Assembly: GCA_017882525.1 (NCBI GenBank)
Contig: JADGPI010000132.1
Location: forward strand, 1 to 48,498
Length of the DNA stretch: 48,498 nucleotides
DNA from: Thermoleophilia bacterium
GTDB taxonomy: Bacteria > Actinomycetota > Thermoleophilia > RBG-16-64-13
Direction of reading: 5' to 3'
In this document: in pieces, positions 38,149 to 48,285 of the stretch
How the letters are laid out: each line of letters begins with the position of its first letter
How positions within the stretch are numbered: position 1 is the first letter of the stretch
Translations under genes and position numbers: made by a program
Notes under the pieces: model-generated
Seen by the model: the letters and a program-made list of their open reading frames with translations, nothing else
Databases searched by the model: none
Told to the model about the DNA's origin: nothing

Positions 38149-38994
38149 TTAGCGGTCCCCGAGCGAGGTGGGCTCGCACATCTTGATCAACATGCCCCTC
38201 TGGACTCCCAGGAGCTCGGCCGCGCTGGCACCATTGAGCGCCAGGCCCATCTGACCCCATGAATCCTGATACAGCCCTAGCTCTCCCGGCGCGAGATCTC
38301 CATACGTCCTCACGAGTCTAGCGCTCCAAGAAGGGAGGCCTTCGCCTACCACCTCCACTTCGACGTTAGGATGGGACGGCTTGAACCGGTCGAAAGGAAG
38401 AGCCAGGCCGACATTGCCAAAACGGTCCACCTCGACCACCTCCGCACAGACTTCGTCCGGGCCGATCTTTGTCACACGGGGAGCAAGAACGGACAGCGCA
38501 GACGCGTCTGCCTCGGTGGAGATCTTGCCCGCGGGGAGCCCGGAGAAAAGCAGCGCAGCCGCCGGCGCGAACACATCGCGACCGTGAAACGTAAAGGAGA
38601 TCCGTTCCTCGGGAAGACCCGCTTGCGCGCGCACCCTTGCCGGGTCGAGCACCCAGACTGCAAGGGCGCCGCCGAGGGCTTCCAGCGCAGGCATGAGGAG
38701 GCCATTGTCCGGTCCGACCAAGACGTCTCCCCTCCGCGCCTTGAGCGCGATCAGACGGCGCTTCGTGCCGACGCCGGGATCCACAACCGCCAGGTGCACC
38801 GCCACCGGGCAAAGCGGGGCCACTCGAGCAAGAACGTCAGCTCCCTCCTGGACGTCTCCCACGCGTACCTCATGCGAGACATGCATCACTCTGGCGTCAG
38901 GACTGATCGAAGCTAAGGTCGCTTCGCACGCGGCGACGTAGCCGCCTCCCCACCCGAAATCCGTGAGGAACGTGATCAGGGCGAAATCGCTCAC
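38149..38994 (-). CDS. SAM hydrolase / SAM hydroxide adenosyltransferase (DUF62 family)
   Basis: ITFLTDFGWGGGYVAACEATLASISPDARVMHVSHEV; VVDPGVGTKRRLIALKA; VGPDNGLLMPA; FHGRDVFAPAAA. Confidence 0.92.
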   Translation of the reverse strand: MSDFALITFLTDFGWGGGYVAACEATLASISPDARVMHVSHEVRVGDVQEGADVLARVAPLCPVAVHLAVVDPGVGTKRRLIALKARRGDVLVGPDNGLLMPALEALGGALAVWVLDPARVRAQAGLPEERISFTFHGRDVFAPAAALLFSGLPAGKISTEADASALSVLAPRVTKIGPDEVCAEVVEVDRFGNVGLALPFDRFKPSHPNVEVEVVGEGLPSWSARLVRTYGDLAPGELGLYQDSWGQMGLALNGASAAELLGVQRGMLIKMCEPTSLGDR

Positions 38995-41294
38995 GAGCGG
39001 AGTGTCCCTAGAGCCACAGGTGCCCGCGAGGGCAGAAGGTGTTGCACGACGCCGCCCCGGCCGATGCCGACGCGCAGCCGTAGTCCTCCACTAACAAGAG
39101 GCGGGAACCTGAGTGGGATCGCCATTTCCAGTACGTCCCTCCAGGACGAGCGAGATGCGGCTGCAAGCGCCGGGTGCTGCATACAGCTTACCCTGACAAG
39201 GCCCTCATCTTCCAGGCCGGATTGGTTTTCAAGAACCGCGCGCACGATTACGGCCGCGCCGTCGTCATCAGCGCGGGCCGATGGAGCGCTCAGAAGATGG
39301 ACCTCCAATTCTAGTCCTGACGGCAGACGAAGACCGCCGGGCCGAAGCAAAACGTACAGGTTCTCGTCGTCCCAGCCGAAGCGGACCTCTCCCACTTCTG
39401 GGCCTTCGGCTCTCTGCATGGTGGAAAAGGCCGCCGGACGCAGCACGCCTGCGTCCTGCCACTCATCGATCGCGGCGTCCATCTTGCCGTCTATGACGGG
39501 GGAGATCTTGCTTTTGGGAAGAAGGATCTCGGCGGATCCGGCCTCGGGCAGAAGGGGCGCGAAAAGCTCCGACGGGACAGGCTCTCCTAGTAGTCGGTGG
39601 GCTTCTTGGAGGTGGCGGCGAAAGTTAAGGTCCCATAGGTAATCCAGTTGCGTGTGGTGGTGCTCGCCAAACCACCAGTACCAGTCGCTGCCCTCGCACA
39701 CGAGAACGTGATGCCACGCCTCTTCGATGGCCTCAGCCTGGACTCTTCCCGGTGACGCTCGTCTTGCGGCGACAAGGTCACGGGTCTGGTGGAGCAGGGC
39801 CCACGCGAGGTTGTGGACGGGGGCACCGATCCAGGTGGTCAGATCGCCGCCGATCCAAGAACCGGTGTGCAGCCAGCCGAGCGGCCGACGCGCGGGTGAC
39901 GACTGAAGATGCTCGGAAACCGTGACGCAGCGCAGAGCTGAGTCTGAGCTCAGCCCTTGGTAGAGATACTGCAAAAAGTCACGACCGTCGCGGGGAAAGT
40001 ACTCCCAGGCGTTCTCACCGTCCAGAGCGATCGTCACGAGCGGGGTTTCGGAACCGGCGTCCGCTCCACGGCTGCCCAGCTCGACCCGCAGTTCGCGCAG
40101 CCGGCGAAGGAGATCGGCGGCAGCGTCCTTCGAGTCCCAGGACTTGTAGGAGAACCCGATGAGGTCGGAAAGCGTGTGATCCCGAAACACGATCGCCATG
40201 CTTCGCCCCTCGCGTTCCAGGAGGTAAGGCGCATAGAGGGTCTCCGGGGTAAGGGGGCCGCTTGCCGGGCCGCCCGCAGGGCCGCGGCTCGGGTCATGGG
40301 CTGGCACGTCGCCGGAGGCGCGTCCATCGCTTCGCTGGCGGCCGGGGGTCACGGTCCTCCACACATCCTGGGCTGAACCGGCGAGCGAGCGGGCAAGGAC
40401 GGTCTCGTCCGAGATGGTCCATTTCACTCCGGCGTCGAATAGCAAGGGAAGGACGTCCTCGCCCACCGCTTGTTCCGAACACCACATCCCGGCAGGGGGC
40501 TCACCGAAGACGCGTTCATGCTTGAGCATGGCCAAACGAACGTGCTCTGCGGCATCTTCGGGGTGCGCGAAGCGCCTGTAAGGCAGGATGGTGTCGCCGG
40601 CGGAAAGACGGGCGGAATCCGTGTTGAGGAGGAGTGGAAGGATGGGGTGAAAGAAGGGCGAGGTCGACAGCTCCACCTGGCCCCGCCGACTCGCCTCGCG
40701 GTAGGCCGGGATAGTGCGGGCAAGGAGGTCGGCCTGGACATGGGCCAGCGTGGTCTTGTCGTCCTCCAAGAAGTCGCGGCCCCGGCGAAGAAGGTCCGCG
40801 AGCGGCTCGGCCTCGAGCTCTCGTGGATCGAACCAGGCGAGAGTGGACCATATCTGCAGGTCGCGAAGGTCAGCCTCCGTGAAAGCGCGCGCACTCGCTT
40901 CCACGCCGCTGGGCAACAGAGCCTCTTTCTTCAGGGCGAGCTCCAGGTACCGGGGGTGTGCGCGGGCCCTGGGATGGTCGGATCGCTCGCACATCAGGTC
41001 CACCAGAAAGACCCGATCGCCCAATGTGAGGTCGGCGGCCGGCTTGATCGTGTGTTCCCAGTAGAGATCGCGGAAATCGCCGGCAGCGTAGGCCTCCAGC
41101 TGTTCGATCAGGGAGGGGACGAGGTTGAAGGTCTGATGGAGGTCCGGGAAGTCTCCGAGGGTCTGCACCATGTCCAGATAATCCTTGAGACCGTGCAGAC
41201 GGGTCCACGGCATCTCGAAGGGGCCGCTGCGTCCGAAGCGGTAGTAGGGCTGGTGCATGTGCCAGACAAAGGCTATGTGAAGAGGCTCAGTCAC
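38991..41294 (-). CDS. Glycoside hydrolase family 57 protein with C-terminal extension
   Basis: IAFVWHMHQPYYR; GMWCSEQAVGEDVLPLLFDAGVKWTISDE; VTIALDGENAWEYFPRDGRDFLQYLY. Confidence 0.92.
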   Translation of the reverse strand: MTEPLHIAFVWHMHQPYYRFGRSGPFEMPWTRLHGLKDYLDMVQTLGDFPDLHQTFNLVPSLIEQLEAYAAGDFRDLYWEHTIKPAADLTLGDRVFLVDLMCERSDHPRARAHPRYLELALKKEALLPSGVEASARAFTEADLRDLQIWSTLAWFDPRELEAEPLADLLRRGRDFLEDDKTTLAHVQADLLARTIPAYREASRRGQVELSTSPFFHPILPLLLNTDSARLSAGDTILPYRRFAHPEDAAEHVRLAMLKHERVFGEPPAGMWCSEQAVGEDVLPLLFDAGVKWTISDETVLARSLAGSAQDVWRTVTPGRQRSDGRASGDVPAHDPSRGPAGGPASGPLTPETLYAPYLLEREGRSMAIVFRDHTLSDLIGFSYKSWDSKDAAADLLRRLRELRVELGSRGADAGSETPLVTIALDGENAWEYFPRDGRDFLQYLYQGLSSDSALRCVTVSEHLQSSPARRPLGWLHTGSWIGGDLTTWIGAPVHNLAWALLHQTRDLVAARRASPGRVQAEAIEEAWHHVLVCEGSDWYWWFGEHHHTQLDYLWDLNFRRHLQEAHRLLGEPVPSELFAPLLPEAGSAEILLPKSKISPVIDGKMDAAIDEWQDAGVLRPAAFSTMQRAEGPEVGEVRFGWDDENLYVLLRPGGLRLPSGLELEVHLLSAPSARADDDGAAVIVRAVLENQSGLEDEGLVRVSCMQHPALAAASRSSWRDVLEMAIPLRFPPLVSGGLRLRVGIGRGGVVQHLLPSRAPVALGTLRS

Positions 41295-41400
41295 AGGCTT
41301 GGCTCAGTCACAGGCTCGTCTCGCTTACAGGCTTCGGCTCGGTCATCACTCAGGCGGTGGCGGCCACGCCGGGCGTCGCGGCCGACGCGCCGGGCCTCCC

Positions 41401-42609
41401 TCACGCGAAGGCGTCCATCGCCCGGATGAAGTTCGCATATACGCGTTGCTGCTCCGAAAGGATCATATCCGGCCCCAGCCCCCACCATTCGTCGGGCGTG
41501 AAGTAGGCCGACACCTCCGCCTCGGATCCGCTGCTGCCGGCCCACTGGATCAGGTGTAGGTTGTCGGATTGGAGCAGCCACAGGGCAAGGTCCATGAGCG
41601 TCGGGTCACCGGTCAGCCGGGCCTTGTGGAGCACCGAGTGCATGAGCCGGAAGATCGCCTGCTGAGACGCATTGCCGAGAAAGAACTCCATGCCCCCCTG
41701 TCCTGCCCAGGTGGTGCCGAACTCCGGCAGCGGAAGATCGGGGAGGGAGCGGCCGAACTCGGTCAGCGCCTCACTCGGCAGCATCGACCGGATCTCGTGC
41801 CTCTTGAGCTCGCTCGGCAGTTGTCGCATGAACGAGAAGATGCCCGTGTCGACGCTGTGGTGCTCGCCGAACGTCTCGTAATCCCACCCAATGAAGACGA
41901 AGTCGCCCCAGGCCGCGCGCAGGTTCTTGGCGTAGGTGTCCGCGCGTAGCGGGTAGCCCGTCCATTTGCGGTCGCTGAAGCGGTAGCCCACGTCGTCCGA
42001 CAGCTCGTGATGGCGGCAGAAGAGGGCGAGCTTGTGACCGGCGTGGCTGTAGAGATGCGTGGGTTCCCGCCATTCCAGCACCCACGGCCGGCCGTCCAAC
42101 ATGCCGCCGCGGTAACCGAGCTGATCGAGCGCGAAGTAGATCTCGTTGTTCATCACCATCTCGGTGGTGTCCGTGAAGTCGATCTGCTTCTGAAAGAACT
42201 CCTCGGCGTAGGTCTTGCCGCGGAGCATCTCCTCCTGGAAGAGCTTGATGTCCAGAGCAAACGCAAAGCTGTGGTACGGCTCGACGCCGATCAACTCGCA
42301 ATTCGAGTGAGCCACCAACGTGCGGAACCGGTCGGCAAGCGCAGGATCCCACTCACGAAGTTGCCAGAGGAAGCTCATGGAGAAACCGAGCGAGAGTTTG
42401 AAGCCTTGGCCCATCATATCTAGGAACATGTCCGTGGCCGGGTAGTAGCACCAGCGCGCCACTTTCTCGAAGTAGCGGCGGTTCATCGCGTCGTCGAACA
42501 GGTACGGAGCCATCTTGTCCGGCGCTGTACCGGCGGGGATCACTTGAGCGGGAAGCTTGACCCGACGAGGCTGGTGGATCACGCAATAGGTGACGAGGTT
42601 CTCGGCCAT
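41401..42609 (-). CDS. Glycoside hydrolase family 57 (alpha-amylase-like) protein; start at MAENLVTYCVI
   Basis: YCVIHQPRRVKLP, ELIGVEPYHSFAFALD, ETFGEHHSVDTGIFSFMRQLP pattern of GH57 amylases; the upstream ORF extension is out of character. Confidence 0.87.
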   Translation of the reverse strand: MAENLVTYCVIHQPRRVKLPAQVIPAGTAPDKMAPYLFDDAMNRRYFEKVARWCYYPATDMFLDMMGQGFKLSLGFSMSFLWQLREWDPALADRFRTLVAHSNCELIGVEPYHSFAFALDIKLFQEEMLRGKTYAEEFFQKQIDFTDTTEMVMNNEIYFALDQLGYRGGMLDGRPWVLEWREPTHLYSHAGHKLALFCRHHELSDDVGYRFSDRKWTGYPLRADTYAKNLRAAWGDFVFIGWDYETFGEHHSVDTGIFSFMRQLPSELKRHEIRSMLPSEALTEFGRSLPDLPLPEFGTTWAGQGGMEFFLGNASQQAIFRLMHSVLHKARLTGDPTLMDLALWLLQSDNLHLIQWAGSSGSEAEVSAYFTPDEWWGLGPDMILSEQQRVYANFIRAMDAFA

Positions 42610-42619
42610 GCGCCGGCAG

Positions 42620-44533
42620 TCAGCGCCGCGCCGCGGGTCCCGGCGTGCCGGAACTCGGGGTTGGAGAGGCCGCGGGTGCCGGAGTATCAGACTCCCGGGT
42701 CGGCGACGCCACGGTTGCGGGCGTGTCTGAACCCGGGACCGGTTCTGACGCCGATCCAGGCGTCCCGAGCCTCGGGTCTGGCCTCGGCGTGGGCGCAGGC
42801 GCAGGCGACTCTCGTTCTGGAGCAGGGTCATCTGCCGCCGGGATCCGCCACGGGATCAGCTGAGGCTTGATGGACAGTCCATGCCCGGCGGCGCGTCCGC
42901 CATATGCTAGGGATGGCTCGTCGTCGGCGGGCGGGGTGGCTGGACTCACGGCTGGTCGGGCGGCGTCCGGCGGTGCGGTTGGCGGTGCGGGCGGCCCGGC
43001 GGTGTCCCTCGGTGCGGTTAACGGTGCGGCAGCGTCCGGCGGCGGCTCATCTTGGGAGGCGGGGCCGGTCTTGATCGCATCGCGCTGGGTCTTGCCGGGG
43101 CGCGCCGGCTCGGCGGCCGCGGCCCCGAGGGGCGTACCAGCGGGCGACGCCCCCGAAAGCGCGCCGGGCTTGGCCTCACCGGCTGGTATCGCGCCAGGCG
43201 TGGCCGCAGCGGCCGGCATCTCCGCGGCAAGTGGCTCATCGGCTTGTTGGACGAGTTGGCGACGGGACACGTACTCGAGCTTGCCGATCAGGTTGTCTTG
43301 GACCACGTTCTCCCAGCTGAAGCTGCGTGCAGTCTCCTGAGCGTCTTTCCGGATGCGTGCTGCTACCTCCGGGTGCTCGTTCAAGAAATCGAGGGCGATG
43401 GTTATTTCCGCGGGGTCGTCGGTGTCGAGGACCACGGAATTGAGGAAGGGCACGGCGTAGTCCTCGCCCGTGGAGCCCACGAAGACGATGCCGCCGGCCG
43501 CCATTACTTCGAGCCCCACCAGGCCGAATGGCTCGTGGCCCGAGTTGGCCAGGACGGCGTCGGCGGCGGAATAGAATAGGGAGACGAGCTCGTCGCTCAT
43601 GAAGCTCACGACGTTGTACACGTCCGCTTGCGGGAGCCGCCCAAAGAGCGCGATGGCCTCGTCCAGGTCACGGGGGATCTGCACGTCGTGCACCTGCAGG
43701 CCACGTCTGCGCGCGATCGCCAGGACCTCCGCACCGTGCGGCTCGATGCCACCGCGGATCACCATGGCTACGTCCTGGCCCTGGGCCTTGCGGTCGGCGA
43801 CCGCCTGCACGGCCATGTTCCAGCGCTTGTCTGGGCTGAACCGGCCGATCTTGAAGATGAGCTCGCGACCCGGGAAAAGGGCTTTCAACTGTCCCGCAAG
43901 AACTGTGTCCGCCCCTCGGATCCGGTCCGCGGGGATGCCGTTGGGGATCACCAGCGGATTCACCGCGCGATCCCACATCACGTGCTTCATGTACCGGGAG
44001 ACCGTGGTTATCTGGGTGCAGAAGTCAAGTCGGCGCCAGTCGATGCGATCGAAACCCATCACGTTGTTGGCGTTCCAGAGGATGATCGCCTTGTCTCTGA
44101 GGCGCTCGGCAAATAAGCGGTCGGAAAGCTGGCAGGTGCCGTAGGCGGTGTGCCACTCTTCCGCCAGGACCGCGGTCAGCTTGCCCGCGGCGGCAGCAGG
44201 CTTCACCATTCGGGAGGTCACGAAGGACGGCAACTGCTCGTTCCAGTCCACGAGCTTAGCCTCTTCTCCTTGGTATACACCGCCCGGGTAGTGCGCCGAC
44301 AACCACTGCGACCAGCGATAGAGAGTCAGGTTCGGAACGGGCGTTTCCTCGCCCGGCAGGGCCGGGTCTCCCACGAAAACCTGATGCGTGCGGAAGCCCT
44401 GGCGGGCCAGTTCTAGGCCCAGCTCTTTCATGCGTACGCCCAGCCCGCCTGCCATGGAATACTGGTCGGGGCCCTCGAAAGAAAGCAGCACGAACTCGAG
44501 GTTTTCCGGGGTCAAACGGGGAAGGGTCTCCAT
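42620..44533 (-). CDS. Glycosyltransferase, glycogen synthase/GT4-like, with Pro/Ala-rich C-terminal tail
   Basis: FEGPDQYSMAGGLGVRMKELGLELARQGFRTHQVFVGD; LIFKIGRFSPDKRWNMAVQAV; SGHEPFGLVGLEVMAAGGIVFVGSTGEDYA. Confidence 0.88.
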   Translation of the reverse strand: METLPRLTPENLEFVLLSFEGPDQYSMAGGLGVRMKELGLELARQGFRTHQVFVGDPALPGEETPVPNLTLYRWSQWLSAHYPGGVYQGEEAKLVDWNEQLPSFVTSRMVKPAAAAGKLTAVLAEEWHTAYGTCQLSDRLFAERLRDKAIILWNANNVMGFDRIDWRRLDFCTQITTVSRYMKHVMWDRAVNPLVIPNGIPADRIRGADTVLAGQLKALFPGRELIFKIGRFSPDKRWNMAVQAVADRKAQGQDVAMVIRGGIEPHGAEVLAIARRRGLQVHDVQIPRDLDEAIALFGRLPQADVYNVVSFMSDELVSLFYSAADAVLANSGHEPFGLVGLEVMAAGGIVFVGSTGEDYAVPFLNSVVLDTDDPAEITIALDFLNEHPEVAARIRKDAQETARSFSWENVVQDNLIGKLEYVSRRQLVQQADEPLAAEMPAAAATPGAIPAGEAKPGALSGASPAGTPLGAAAAEPARPGKTQRDAIKTGPASQDEPPPDAAAPLTAPRDTAGPPAPPTAPPDAARPAVSPATPPADDEPSLAYGGRAAGHGLSIKPQLIPWRIPAADDPAPERESPAPAPTPRPDPRLGTPGSASEPVPGSDTPATVASPTRESDTPAPAASPTPSSGTPGPAARR

Positions 44534-44680
44534 GTTACCTCACAGCACGGCGTCATCATTTGAGGGCAGGTCCGCGGTGGAATAAGGCTACCCCGCTTCA
44601 TGCCCGCCTATGCATATGTTTTCCTTCTGTGCTACTTTTCTCCCTCGTACGCCCCAAAGAGGATGGAAAGGCAGATAGGC

Positions 44681-46033
44681 ATGGCGATCAAGTTTCTGCT
44701 ACCGGAAGACAGGATTCCCACGGCGTGGTACAACGTCGCGGCTGATCTTCCCACGCCCCCGCCGCCGCCACTCCACCCGGGAACCCTGGAACCCGCCGGT
44801 CCGCAGGATCTGGCTCCACTGTTCCCGATGGGCCTCATCATGCAGGAGATGTCGTCAGACCGTATGATCGACATCCCAGATGAGGTCCGGGAGATTTACC
44901 GGCTGTGGCGCCCCACTCCCCTCATTCGGGCTGCTCGATGGGAAAAGACCCTTGGAACTCCCGCGAAGATCTACTTCAAGTATGAGGGTGTGAGCCCCGC
45001 CGGTTCGCACAAGCCGAACACAGCTGTGGCTCAAGCGTATTACAACAAGAAGGAAGGCATAACCAAGCTGACCACGGAGACCGGCGCAGGCCAGTGGGGT
45101 TGCGCGCTTTCTCTCGCGTGTCAGATGTTCAACATGGAATGCCTCGTCTACATGGTGAAGGTCTCCTACTTCCAGAAGCCGTACCGCCGGAGCATGATCC
45201 GGGTGTGGGGCGCGGAAGTGATACCGAGCCCCTCGGACACCACGGCATCCGGCCGCGCCATCCTGGCGCAGGACCCGGATTCTCCTGGTAGCTTGGGCAT
45301 CGCCATCAGTGAGGCGGTCGAAGTAGCCGCCGGGCGCGACGACACCCACTACGCGCTCGGCTCGGTGCTCAACCACGTGCTGCTGCATCAGACGGTCATC
45401 GGTCAGGAAGCTATCGAGCAGATGGAACTGGCCGGCGCGTATCCCGACGCCGTGATCGGGTGCGTAGGTGGCGGCTCCAACTTCGCCGGCATCGCCTTCC
45501 CGTTCTTGGGACAGAACCTCAAGAAAGGCAAGAAGACGCGCCTCATCGCCGTCGAGCCCGCGGCATGCCCGAGCATGACCAAAGGCTGCTACGCGTACGA
45601 CTACGGTGACACCGCCAAACTCACGCCTCTAGTGAAGATGGACACTCTCGGCCACGACTTCATCCCGGCGGATATCCATGCCGGCGGTCTTCGCTACCAT
45701 GGGATGGCTCCCTTGCTGTCCCATACATACCATCTCGGTCTGGTGGAGGCCCAGTCGGTTCTACAGACCGACGCCTTCGCGGCCGGAGTCAGCTTTGCCC
45801 GGTCTGAAGGCATCATCCCGGCCCCCGAGAGCTCTCACGCCATCGCGGCAGTCAAAAGGCTGGCCGACGAGTGCAAAGAGTCCGGCGACGAGAAGACCAT
45901 CCTTTTCAATATGAGCGGACACGGTCACTTCGACATGGCCGCCTACGATGCTTACCTGGACGGCAAGCTCGAGGATTACGCGTACCCAGAAGAGAGGATC
46001 AAGGCAGCGATGAAGAATCTGCCCAAGCTCTGA
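44681..46033 (+). CDS. TrpB2-type tryptophan synthase beta-like pyridoxal-phosphate enzyme (start [10 protein letters not shown])
   Basis: [84 protein letters not shown]. Confidence 0.95.
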   Translation: MAIKFLLPEDRIPTAWYNVAADLPTPPPPPLHPGTLEPAGPQDLAPLFPMGLIMQEMSSDRMIDIPDEVREIYRLWRPTPLIRAARWEKTLGTPAKIYFKYEGVSPAGSHKPNTAVAQAYYNKKEGITKLTTETGAGQWGCALSLACQMFNMECLVYMVKVSYFQKPYRRSMIRVWGAEVIPSPSDTTASGRAILAQDPDSPGSLGIAISEAVEVAAGRDDTHYALGSVLNHVLLHQTVIGQEAIEQMELAGAYPDAVIGCVGGGSNFAGIAFPFLGQNLKKGKKTRLIAVEPAACPSMTKGCYAYDYGDTAKLTPLVKMDTLGHDFIPADIHAGGLRYHGMAPLLSHTYHLGLVEAQSVLQTDAFAAGVSFARSEGIIPAPESSHAIAAVKRLADECKESGDEKTILFNMSGHGHFDMAAYDAYLDGKLEDYAYPEERIKAAMKNLPKL

Positions 46034-46167
46034 GGCAGACTTGACCCGGTCTCCGGCAACCTTCTCCCGCGTTTTGCGCGGGTCGCGGAGGGCGGCTCTC
46101 CGGGCGTAGGAGTCGCCTCAGCAGAGGTCGACCGTGGGTTTCGGGTCAAGAATGATCGCTGTTTCTG

Positions 46168-46198
46168 GGCGGCGCCCCTGGCGGGGCGCCGCCTCTTT
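46168..46198 (+). terminator. Intrinsic terminator downstream of the TrpB2-type gene
   Basis: 11-bp perfect stem GGCGGCGCCCC-TGGC-GGGGCGCCGCC followed by TCTTT. Confidence 0.85.
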
Positions 46199-46239
46199 CT
46201 TTAGCGTCGCCCTCGGCGCGACGGACCGGACGCCTGTCG

Positions 46240-47151
46240 CTACTCGGTGGTGTCTGCCGGCGCGGCGTCCAGCAAAGACATCATCTGCCGGGCGTTCCGC
46301 GGGGCGTAATCGGCGAAGCAGTTGTTGAACATGACGTACGTGGTCTTCGCGTCCTCGCGCAGACGTTGAATCGGCTGCACCCACTCGACCAACTCCGCCT
46401 CCGCGTAGAGGTAATTGAAGCGCTCGGCGGCCGTGGCTACGCGGGCGTGCCACGTCGCTGCGTTCCGTCCGTGGAAGCGGACATAGGCGATTTGCGCAGT
46501 CACCGCGCTGAGGGCGGGCAGCACCGTGGGGCCGGGGAGGTGCGGCTCGTCGACGCTGGTGTAGGCGGCGCCGAGCGAGCCGAGGAGCGACAAGGTCATC
46601 TCTAGCTCGCGGGGATCCAGCCAGGAAGCGTGCCGGAATTCGACCGCCACCCTGTCTGGCGCCAGCAGGCCGACTGCCTCACGGATATACTCCCGGTTGG
46701 CTGCGTTGGCGACGAAATACGGGGGGAATTGCAGCAGGATCACGCCAAGCTTCGACTCGCGCCGTAGTGGCTCGAGCGCCTCAGAGAACACGCGGAACAC
46801 CTCCTGGCGGAGGGTCGGCGACGGGTGGAGGATCCGGCGGTGCTGGTCGAGCTCGAACGTCCTCGCCGCCCGGATGGGGGCCGGCAACTGTTCCGGGCGG
46901 ACTCCGTGCCGGGTAAGCATCGCAAAGGCTTTGATATGAAAGACGAAATCCGGCGGCGTTCTTTCCACCCAGAGTTCGGCCGTGCCCGGGGTGGGTAGTC
47001 CGTAGAACGTAGAGTCCACCTCGACCGTGTCGAAGTTGCTCGCATAGTAGCGAAGCCTGTCGGCGGCCGAGCGGACATCGGGTGGGTACCAGGCCCTCAC
47101 CATGGTAGGGTCGGTCCACGAGCATGTGCCAACGCGAACTTGTCCGAGCAT
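46240..47151 (-). CDS. DUF72 family protein (start MLGQVRVGTCSW)
   Basis: VRVGTCSWTDPTMVRAWYPP; FDTVEVDSTFYGLPTPGTAELWVERTPPDFVFHIKAF; VAVEFRHASWLD; YVRFHGRN; YVMFNNCFADYAPRNA. Confidence 0.93.
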   Translation of the reverse strand: MLGQVRVGTCSWTDPTMVRAWYPPDVRSAADRLRYYASNFDTVEVDSTFYGLPTPGTAELWVERTPPDFVFHIKAFAMLTRHGVRPEQLPAPIRAARTFELDQHRRILHPSPTLRQEVFRVFSEALEPLRRESKLGVILLQFPPYFVANAANREYIREAVGLLAPDRVAVEFRHASWLDPRELEMTLSLLGSLGAAYTSVDEPHLPGPTVLPALSAVTAQIAYVRFHGRNAATWHARVATAAERFNYLYAEAELVEWVQPIQRLREDAKTTYVMFNNCFADYAPRNARQMMSLLDAAPADTTE

Positions 47152-47241
47152 GAGGCAAGGATATACTGGACGGCCCGCGATTGCAGCGTGGGGCTCGACC
47201 GCGCGGGACGAGGCAGACGATACATGCAAGGAGGCTGAGAG

Positions 47242-48285
47242 TTGGCGGATGCCGGCGCAGGACTAGATCGCGTGACAGCGGATGCTCGAGCCGATGAGCC
47301 AACCAAGCCGCGGGTATTTCTCACCCGCCTGATTCCAGAACCTGGGCTGACATCGCTGCGAGAGGCCTTCGAGGTGGTCGGCGGCACTGAGGATCGCCCC
47401 GCGACCCGAGAGGAACTGCTGAGCAATGTCCGGGATGTGGATGCGATGCTCTGCCTGCTGACGGAGTCCATCGACAAAGAGGTCGTCGACGCTACCGGGC
47501 CGCGCCTGCGAGTGATCTCGAACATGGCAGTAGGGTTCGACAACATCGATGTGGCCGCGGCCACTGCGCGACGGATAGTCGTCACCAACACGCCGGGCGT
47601 GCTCACCGATGCCACCGCCGATCTCACCTGGTCGCTCATCTTGGCCTTGTCGCGTCGCGTGGTCGAAGGGGACCGCCTGGTTCGAGAGGGCCGCTTCCCC
47701 ACTTGGGGACCCTTCGTGCTGCTGGGCCGCGAGGTGTTCGGTGCGACGCTGGGGATCGTCGGCATGGGCCGCATCGGCCAGGCGGTGGCGCGCAGGGCCG
47801 CGGGCTTCGAGATGCCCGTTCTCTACGTAAGGCGCGGCGGCCCACTAGCCGACGCTGACATCCCTTGCGGCGCTCGGTGGGAATACCGGGAGGAGCTCGA
47901 CGACCTTCTCCGAGAGTCCGACATCGTGAGCCTGCACGTGCCGCTCGACCAGCGGACGCGGCATCTCATCGGCGAGCGCGAGCTCTCGCTCATGCGGCCG
48001 GGATCGTTCCTCATCAACACGTCTCGTGGCCCCGTGGTGGACGAAGCCGCCTTGGTGGCGGCATTGCGGGAGGGGGAGCTTGGTGGCGCGGGCCTGGATG
48101 TTTACGAACGGGAGCCCGAATTGGCGCCTGGGCTCGTAGGTCTTGACAACGTGGTACTGCTCCCTCACTTGGGAAGTGGCACCCGGGAGACGCGGGGCCG
48201 CATGGCGGAGATGGCTGTGCGAAACGCGATCGCCATCGTGCGCGGAGAGGGCAAAGCGAGCGTAGTCAACCCCGAGGTCCTCTAG
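47242..48285 (+). CDS. D-isomer-specific 2-hydroxyacid dehydrogenase (glyoxylate reductase-like)
   Basis: VISNMAVGFDNIDVAAATARRIVVTNTPGVLTDATADLTWSLILALSRR; LGIVGMGRIGQAVARRAAGF; LINTSRGPVVDEAALVAAL. Confidence 0.92.
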   Translation: MADAGAGLDRVTADARADEPTKPRVFLTRLIPEPGLTSLREAFEVVGGTEDRPATREELLSNVRDVDAMLCLLTESIDKEVVDATGPRLRVISNMAVGFDNIDVAAATARRIVVTNTPGVLTDATADLTWSLILALSRRVVEGDRLVREGRFPTWGPFVLLGREVFGATLGIVGMGRIGQAVARRAAGFEMPVLYVRRGGPLADADIPCGARWEYREELDDLLRESDIVSLHVPLDQRTRHLIGERELSLMRPGSFLINTSRGPVVDEAALVAALREGELGGAGLDVYEREPELAPGLVGLDNVVLLPHLGSGTRETRGRMAEMAVRNAIAIVRGEGKASVVNPEVL

